Shown one piece after another: positions 10,301 through 10,704 of a stretch of 10,704 nucleotides of DNA. The notes below the pieces were generated by a model that was not told where the DNA came from, ran no database searches, and worked only from the letters and a program-made list of their open reading frames with translations. Numbering within the stretch: the stretch's first letter is position 1; every line of letters begins with the position of its first letter. The position numbers and the translations under genes are program-made. Source of the stretch: Candidatus Omnitrophota bacterium (GTDB taxonomy: Bacteria > Omnitrophota > Koll11 > Gygaellales > Profunditerraquicolaceae); assembly GCA_028717765.1 (NCBI GenBank), contig JAQUNE010000037.1, forward strand, positions 1-10,704, read 5' to 3'.

Positions 10301-10704
10301 CCCGCGGCCTTAGCCAGGGAGAATATTGGCGGGGTAAAGGCTGCGGGAGCGCAGAATGGGCAGACAGCAAACGGCCAAACAAGTAATGGCCTCGTACGCC
10401 TGAAAGACGGCCGTTTATTATCGTTATCAGACCTTGAAGCACTACACTCGCAAGTAAGCTATCAGGACCGAGAAGCAACAGAAGTACTCAGAGAAAATGC
10501 CCTGCGGCTCTCTAATTTTGCCATCGGAATAGATATTAGTAAGGAAGGCGAAGATATGAAATATTTTCGGACGATTTTAGACACATTATGCACGCTTACG
10601 CTTAATGATCCGTATGGATGCGAGGTTGGAATTACCGCACTGAGAAATATCGCCCGTAATGTAAACGGGGCAAGCCCGTTGGCTCAACTGGCAGCCCAGG
10701 AACG
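1310..10704 (+). CDS. Giant exported multi-domain protein with kinase-like and M48 metallopeptidase-like domains; 3' end outside window
   Basis: One frame runs from ATG 1310 to the last base with no stop: 3131 complete codons plus two bases. The start is chosen because TAA 1304-1306 lies in frame just before it, and because it opens a clear signal peptide. No Shine-Dalgarno sequence precedes it (the bases before ATG are CAATAAAAA). Recognisable parts in order are: a conserved N-terminal region; a kinase-like domain with catalytic loop D596..N601 and D615; an HExxE module; an M48-like domain with HEFNH at 1026-1030; a second M48-like domain with HEQGH at 1454-1458; a long helical region; and a UbiB-like kinase with HSDLHFGN at 2826-2833. 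No transmembrane segment is obvious after the signal peptide, and no polyketide, NRPS, RHS or adhesin repeat architecture is seen. The N-terminal sequence resembles large Omnitrophota proteins from memory. The biological role is unknown, and total length cannot be stated because the gene continues beyond the window. Confidence 0.95.
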   Translation, partial: MARKITKILSLLLCFLLIFEQSGFAQIAGQVNVSGYLTQLRNTLVPDKFRPLHLRYLAFDATKNNFQLLLDKGDNKKLNAQFLEESSSTLLKYFFIGVTLPNSAFWVNLRPDSEENIIDENLGQTDVGKILLEADLQLKKDTAKFTSPETPEGKAYWNKLYKKAGEIFGSSDVTIPTLTRPWIVPDEIIVRETPSSAYVYKATLKVMLEQDYLPDSAVYKFDDERLKELNEYSSELIRELIIPKITKEINNSKRYAALRQAYYSLILAQWFKDKCSQKGSTYTGLIDQENLSGLISKEGWSKETYFNEYQKSFKDGEYNIKEPVNTLFGRAIRSYFSGGIAFGDIGTSILYVQGNVNNPLPVNVASTEYLAGLHATLGSSVEDVTFTIDPQLAEQLNQPADQPENLPTEKIKWQVDIVLDNNLNGKRGVVAKDIALSVANILEEKSEDEIIEMIRKCTGDPLVSKDYFSGEAKIGYLGEGNNKYVFSLTFTTKEGAQYEIVVTVKAKKIGIRPSIDNEMEILQENNGKNGLPRVGGKFKTVGGLDAYFMEYIPGKSLGDIEDDEDSSLARRTMHARMAAAAVINVYEALNGKAPTDIHRYNFIHRLGTDEAVLIDFDWTIAQTFPEVFLRTCYYFYQDSEHEFLSLDSFMDVLVAHYGAEKTRQLLEGVVNAINAFPISGEEQLAQEAYNTWNDPDRHSSNYEPYSHSRYIFYIFGKEKLEALKARVADSLQRRFSDLAQSIAAETQTGETTEEKQPAQGQAVVQSTPLLKNPSTERESSLQPTVKAGKYRSPKHSVVHNAVEDGLPDDLRNFRSLDKAEQKRLKDKYRDADGVIVIPIRSLLLNAGLLGHIGLGQFYGEPVIYINATLSSQERTRVKAHELYEIKKWEELRVSLGLTPQEMRQWIKQNSNKEGTGRAQQLAGQWHAQAPDISDIYQNERVRWQVQQGRVLRIGRSILEAAKANEAEYKRLFKEDTGLDLEEIIEVPIHLRTQSEDKAIAHLDNIEILLDLAEFLNDDELAWVLSHEFNHVQQNNQLAKNYQRQKKDTEETGRQAAVTNEPTNSIFKRFSFTFEDMLRFDPEFRAQQEKWSQDKEHFSDKMGVFLVAQAGFDANAAEGSFRKTIVLKSPNLLPKKNRDSRDSYETHPADDTRIANLKSHAELFESASLEDIYAQEEDVVLAAHPGILIGRSMEGVLTGSAVGQALDEGVRVTVSGSRENTDLEIASTATAPQDLTFTVQTDTQAATGRRNNALPNAQKPAGSLTISAGDILAGDYTVTIEPMAILPISAITDQALEREVREEIARILIATPKIEDLTGLSRNYADYNYIWGKCEELLRNLEERGLSKYPKAAAQIRKAFEQGGKYVDYFLAREEYYLRRVHASSRLLSLRHPLVQELQARLDAMAEPGLPKAKLFIAIDGERPEAFSIGNKIVISLSLINALDTVDELIGVLAHEQGHIEFNFKEGNYTHEHNLWEEIKQIGARRLQEHFQDATAAAKLAKSGLSTYALLDALRKLAGDSAQDITHGSVSNRIVAGLVQHQQKDFEAGREIRPEAQNLPLPASWRAVTIFPSIEERLLQPNFNQDFQDAVNMASDDLIADALKETLASIHINFSSESSQIREMYLQKLLFLMDHTAQKVAAQARQNQWSQAEEAAITLLVWMKASPDNRGNWEKLVLDESFDTGYGARVKARLKEMVQVIFLAQDENSGEFLRTFINKKYLGQGMSRFEVEQLARLMCSLLLEENLFQQVNGSAFDINNESYLVAFNPYILALSKACEPSPLEREKFITHRLEMVVLIYALNFWKTHPERTKENLYILLGHLRQANAEYQRAFGINPRKIYIPGENFSGTLTSDFHELGILPKLRAEIGYSQGVPGITYQEILDLLLGQEDPVLKQWLEVLRARDTQGFLRCLNQDFRSLFNYLNAGTQERNALQLLLQDDPALADWVYRVVQQYWNTADFPLSNSLSSETPINFIYSLGIQDAVARSGEFITYLSEENRKKLSRLISALEIITDLPAATFAQRVERTRAIMEAAQTVEFLESLPWVHLSRLNEVLRNIMSTVSKFSQDTEDVDANQRLIDQMLNYSSQRIVRDRLVFYLGQAAHLTQARKLYNFLANYFKDAYGILYHQRLDEVSNGIVAGESEAHSLWLLPVNQAYFTFLERNLSLLSLANPDEAIEYYFILDGALPSGADGERILRSYSHRLLKDLPEVNVANFLRRYFERKGWNDELFNYFVQTRINTVEQFQYFNQVMGDYLRNQAKSGSFRLTALVLADDIFDQSEFTNLEARLDLFRAMLEAKEGDENLQKILVAPWWRAASVYGERVANYRIVLKNGELEVSGVGKGNFIPFNEFMDALYHASPFQKLMLMNKLLLGEKGILKDEQGRKAFAQIVAAHLPQEGALSGLLAEILDVSVSVLDAERLFSALANPLLAMFLIEPVAQQAARREVLGEVLQNNSNVSGLFTGRQDLEPAAYARFLERYSSRPELTEAFRRIEGFTGALSEHLAVALNLPTAEEGGSQSGPQQKTLEPIDIIIAACQSLGPVGVRFLQVLGQYLPIAPEHQARFRDVYDAAVAQNKFTAFDTLLKTAEADPAVKRFVEEDLVSIDETLGGGSIVTVFSVTVRNRDSAGNLIAGTHKEILKVRVPNAEGKVGQVADKALEVVNELQRRSSKRDRPKYEIAKRMLRDIREWVIQDIQDTSFMELDAKYEQAHRDYTASNGMAVRVAPALRPNNKDVKRESFVPGLTLNRLLKLKNSGANLAELKQQAEEKGNITERDFLAQVIASGASLEHLLQQATQALVEDYARHHHQPIFTNENGQPVYLLHSDLHFGNAILAPDLNTVYPIDRNFYLRMNQQDVDFLLTMGSGKQQGMQLLNMMLDYLLHQPENSTHAYNQGILGYARKQLLLLKIGVIIARLKDKNPILVLTNVLQELESNQIKIPLKLRIAFKNLISINSMLQETQAGKFADYLENTVHFSGTAILPDLVHSLAEGTQTIPAALARENIGGVKAAGAQNGQTANGQTSNGLVRLKDGRLLSLSDLEALHSQVSYQDREATEVLRENALRLSNFAIGIDISKEGEDMKYFRTILDTLCTLTLNDPYGCEVGITALRNIARNVNGASPLAQLAAQE
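1385..2359 (+). other. Conserved N-terminal region of the giant protein (residues 26-350), no known function
   Basis: This stretch contains LRPDSEENIIDENLGQTDVG (residues 109-128), TSPETPEGKAYWNKLYKKAG (147-166), IPTLTRPWIVPDEIIVRE, ATLKVMLEQDYL, LIRELIIPKITKEINNSKRY, AYYSLILAQWFKDK and EPVNTLFGRAIRSYFSGGIA. From memory, nearly the same series of motifs recurs at the N-termini of large hypothetical proteins in Omnitrophota genomes, so I treat it as a lineage-typical domain and as the main hint to the organism. No enzymatic motif is apparent. It is followed by about 110 residues that include a Pro/Gln-rich linker (about residues 396-409) before the first kinase-like domain. Confidence 0.5.
2702..3529 (+). 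other. First protein-kinase-like (APH/atypical kinase) domain, residues about 465-740
   Basis: The order of motifs is that of the kinase/aminoglycoside-phosphotransferase fold. GYLGEGNNKYVF (475-486) is a Gly-rich loop. TVKAKK (503-508) supplies the ATP-binding lysine, probably K505 or K507. A helix with E518/E520 could provide the partner glutamate. YFMEYIPGKSL (547-557) resembles the hinge of APH and RIO-like kinases. DIHRYN (596-601) is the catalytic loop with D596 and N601, and LIDFDW (613-618) gives the metal-binding D615. The D-to-N spacing (5) and D-to-D spacing (19) are normal, so the site looks intact. The sequence after the loop is helical, as expected of a C-lobe. Substrate, whether protein or small molecule, cannot be inferred. 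Confidence 0.75.
3530..3661 (+). other. Low-complexity linker in the giant protein (residues 741-784)
   Basis: This segment is rich in Gln, Thr, Ser, Glu and Pro (for example AAETQTGETTEEKQPAQGQA) and lacks hydrophobic patterning, as expected of a flexible connector. It separates the first kinase-like domain from the HExxE and M48 modules and supports treating them as independent folding units. Confidence 0.6.
3662..4114 (+). other. Module with HExxE motif, possible metal-binding or degenerate peptidase-like domain (residues about 785-935)
   Basis: The region includes VIVIPIRSLLLNAGLLGHIG, a predicted strand with VIYINATLS, then VKAHELYEIKKWEELR with H880, E881 and E884. After it come LTPQEMRQWIKQN and a further histidine in QWHAQAP (H926). 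HExxE with downstream His would allow metal coordination, and the motif sits after a strand as in zincins. The third family ligand cannot be assigned. From memory, similar HE(L/Y)YE-containing segments recur in other large Omnitrophota proteins. It may be a lineage-specific module rather than an enzyme. Confidence 0.35.
4112..4804 (+). other. First M48-like zinc metallopeptidase domain (residues about 935-1165)
   Basis: The domain opens with RVLRIGRSILEAAKA, like the start of soluble M48 (Ste24/HtpX/BepA-type) domains. It continues with DNIEILLDLAEFLN and then DELAWVLSHEFNHV, giving the zinc motif H1026-E1027-x-x-H1030. Sixty-five residues after the second histidine comes KEHFSDKMGVFLVAQAGFDA, matching the family pattern ExxxD followed by a Gly-Phe/Tyr-Asp turn. 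E1095 is the expected third zinc ligand, with D1099. ETHPADDTRIANL (1144-1156) matches the closing THP...R motif of the family. All catalytic positions are present, so activity is plausible. No membrane helices surround it, unlike HtpX or Ste24. Confidence 0.85.
4805..5461 (+). other. Spacer between the two M48-like domains (residues about 1166-1384)
   Basis: The first half is rich in Ser, Thr, Val and Gly, with alternating hydrophobic patterns such as VRVTVSGSRENTDLEIAS and SLTISAGDILAGDYTVTIEP, suggesting beta structure. The second half is charged and helical (ALEREVREEIARILIATPK; LRNLEERGLSKYPKAAAQI) and leads directly into the second peptidase domain. No catalytic motif is visible. The beta part could be a carbohydrate- or protein-binding fold, but nothing specific supports that. 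Confidence 0.4.
5462..5944 (+). other. Second M48-like zinc metallopeptidase domain (residues about 1385-1545)
   Basis: The sequence follows the M48 layout closely: HPLVQELQARLDAMAEPGLP; then PEAFSIGNKIVISLSLINAL, the counterpart of the family NAFA-G motif with Glu in place of Asn; then DELIGVLAHEQGHIEF with zinc motif H1454-E1455-x-x-H1458. The third ligand is E1488 in LQEHFQDATAAAKLAKSGLS, with D1492, followed by a typical helix ALLDALRKLAGD. ITHGSVSNRI (1524-1533) corresponds to the family THP...R motif with Pro replaced by Gly. It shares the EHFxD form of the ligand motif with the first domain. Overall it is closer to canonical M48 than the first copy and probably active. Confidence 0.88.
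5945..8893 (+). other. Long mainly helical region without recognised domain (residues about 1546-2528)
   Basis: About 980 residues of Leu-, Gln-, Ala- and Glu-rich sequence with amphipathic helical patterning and few glycines or prolines. I find no peptidase, kinase or nucleotide-binding motif in it. Small islands that look less helical are KIYIPGENFSGTLTSDFHEL (about residues 1840-1859) and YRIVLKNGELEVSGVGKGNF (about 2328-2347). It closes with a short Gly/Ser/Gln-rich linker (AEEGGSQSGPQQKT, 2515-2528) just before the UbiB-like kinase. It may be scaffold or solenoid structure, but I saw no clear repeat period by eye. Confidence 0.5.
8894..10279 (+). other. ABC1/UbiB/COQ8-like atypical kinase domain (residues about 2529-2990)
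   Basis: The motif order is that of the ABC1/UbiB family. SLGPVGVRFLQVLGQYLPIA (residues 2541-2560) parallels the N-terminal LGP..IKLGQ signature, with Val2552 where the KxGQ lysine should be. ETLGGGSIVTVFSVTV (2609-2624) sits where the family has its Ala-rich AAAS loop, but reads GGGS. EILKVRVPNAE supplies the ATP lysine K2643. MELDAKYEQAH (2703-2713) corresponds to the ELDF..EA motif with E2710. HSDLHFGNAI (2826-2835) matches HADPHPGN, giving D2828 and N2833, and PIDRNF gives the metal-binding D2847, nineteen residues after D2828. All core kinase residues are kept. UbiB/COQ8 proteins support ubiquinone synthesis and lipid handling and show ATPase-type activity; here the domain sits in an exported giant protein, so that role cannot be transferred. 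Confidence 0.8.
10343..10393 (+). repeat. NGQT-repeat linker in the giant protein (residues 3012-3028)
   Basis: The segment AAGAQNGQTANGQTSNG contains two NGQT units followed by NG. The repeat is at protein level; codons differ between units (AATGGGCAGACA and AACGGCCAAACA). It is a small-residue, polar linker marking the end of the UbiB-like kinase region and the start of the next module. Confidence 0.65.
10394..10704 (+). other. Beginning of a further module of the giant protein, cut by the window end
   Basis: After the linker the sequence LVRLKDGRLLSLSDLEALHS is followed by helical sequence. NFAIGIDISKEGEDMKYFRT (residues 3070-3089) then looks like the opening strand and first helix of an alpha/beta domain. 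The segment ends at EVGITALRNIARNVNGASPL and beyond. Too little is present to assign a family. Confidence 0.35.

Noticed and set aside
1310..10704. Non-ribosomal peptide or polyketide synthase, RHS/polymorphic toxin or repeat adhesin
   Set aside because: No condensation, adenylation, ketosynthase or carrier-protein motifs, no YD repeats, and no tandem beta-sandwich or cadherin-like repeats were seen.
1..10704. CRISPR arrays, tRNA or rRNA genes, insertion sequences, attachment sites
   Set aside because: No regularly spaced repeats, cloverleaf sequences, transposase motifs or terminal inverted repeats were found.

Overview
Organism and overall picture. This is an AT-leaning bacterial chromosomal segment with every recognisable gene on the + strand. 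Two conserved housekeeping genes, the 3' end of glmS and a short rsmI, are followed by a roughly 250-base gap. After the gap comes one reading frame that starts at 1310 and stays open, without a stop codon, to the end of the window at 10704 (3131 complete codons, 3' end missing). Giant secreted multi-domain genes of this kind, and the particular N-terminal sequence seen here, point to Candidatus Omnitrophota or a close relative in the PVC area. That assignment rests on recollection of family sequences, not on a search.

Layout. Bases 1-405 are the C-terminal SIS domain of GlmS. Bases 405-1058 are RsmI, overlapping glmS by one base (TAATG). Bases 1059-1309 hold no gene; they contain an imperfect duplicated segment and a weak promoter candidate. 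Bases 1310-10704 are the giant gene. Its product reads, in order: signal peptide (residues 1-25); a conserved N-terminal region (about 26-350); a Pro/Gln-rich linker; a first protein-kinase-like domain (about 465-740); a low-complexity linker; an HExxE-bearing module (about 785-935); an M48-like metallopeptidase domain (about 935-1165); a Ser/Thr-rich, probably beta-rich spacer; a second M48-like metallopeptidase domain (about 1385-1545); roughly 960 residues of mostly helical sequence with no recognised motif; an ABC1/UbiB-like atypical kinase (about 2529-2990); an NGQT linker; and the beginning of a further module.

How the parts may work together. GlmS (amino-sugar synthesis) and RsmI (16S rRNA 2'-O-methylation) are ordinary core functions, probably co-transcribed. 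The giant protein has its own upstream region and an export signal. It joins two phosphotransferase-fold domains that keep their catalytic residues with two Zn-metallopeptidase domains that keep their metal ligands. ATP-dependent kinase folds inside an exported polypeptide are unusual. The UbiB-like domain also has a Gly-rich loop where the family normally has an Ala-rich loop, and it lacks the lysine of the KxGQ signature. This exported kinase-plus-peptidase megaprotein is the part of the window most likely to be an undescribed system. What it acts on cannot be read from the sequence.
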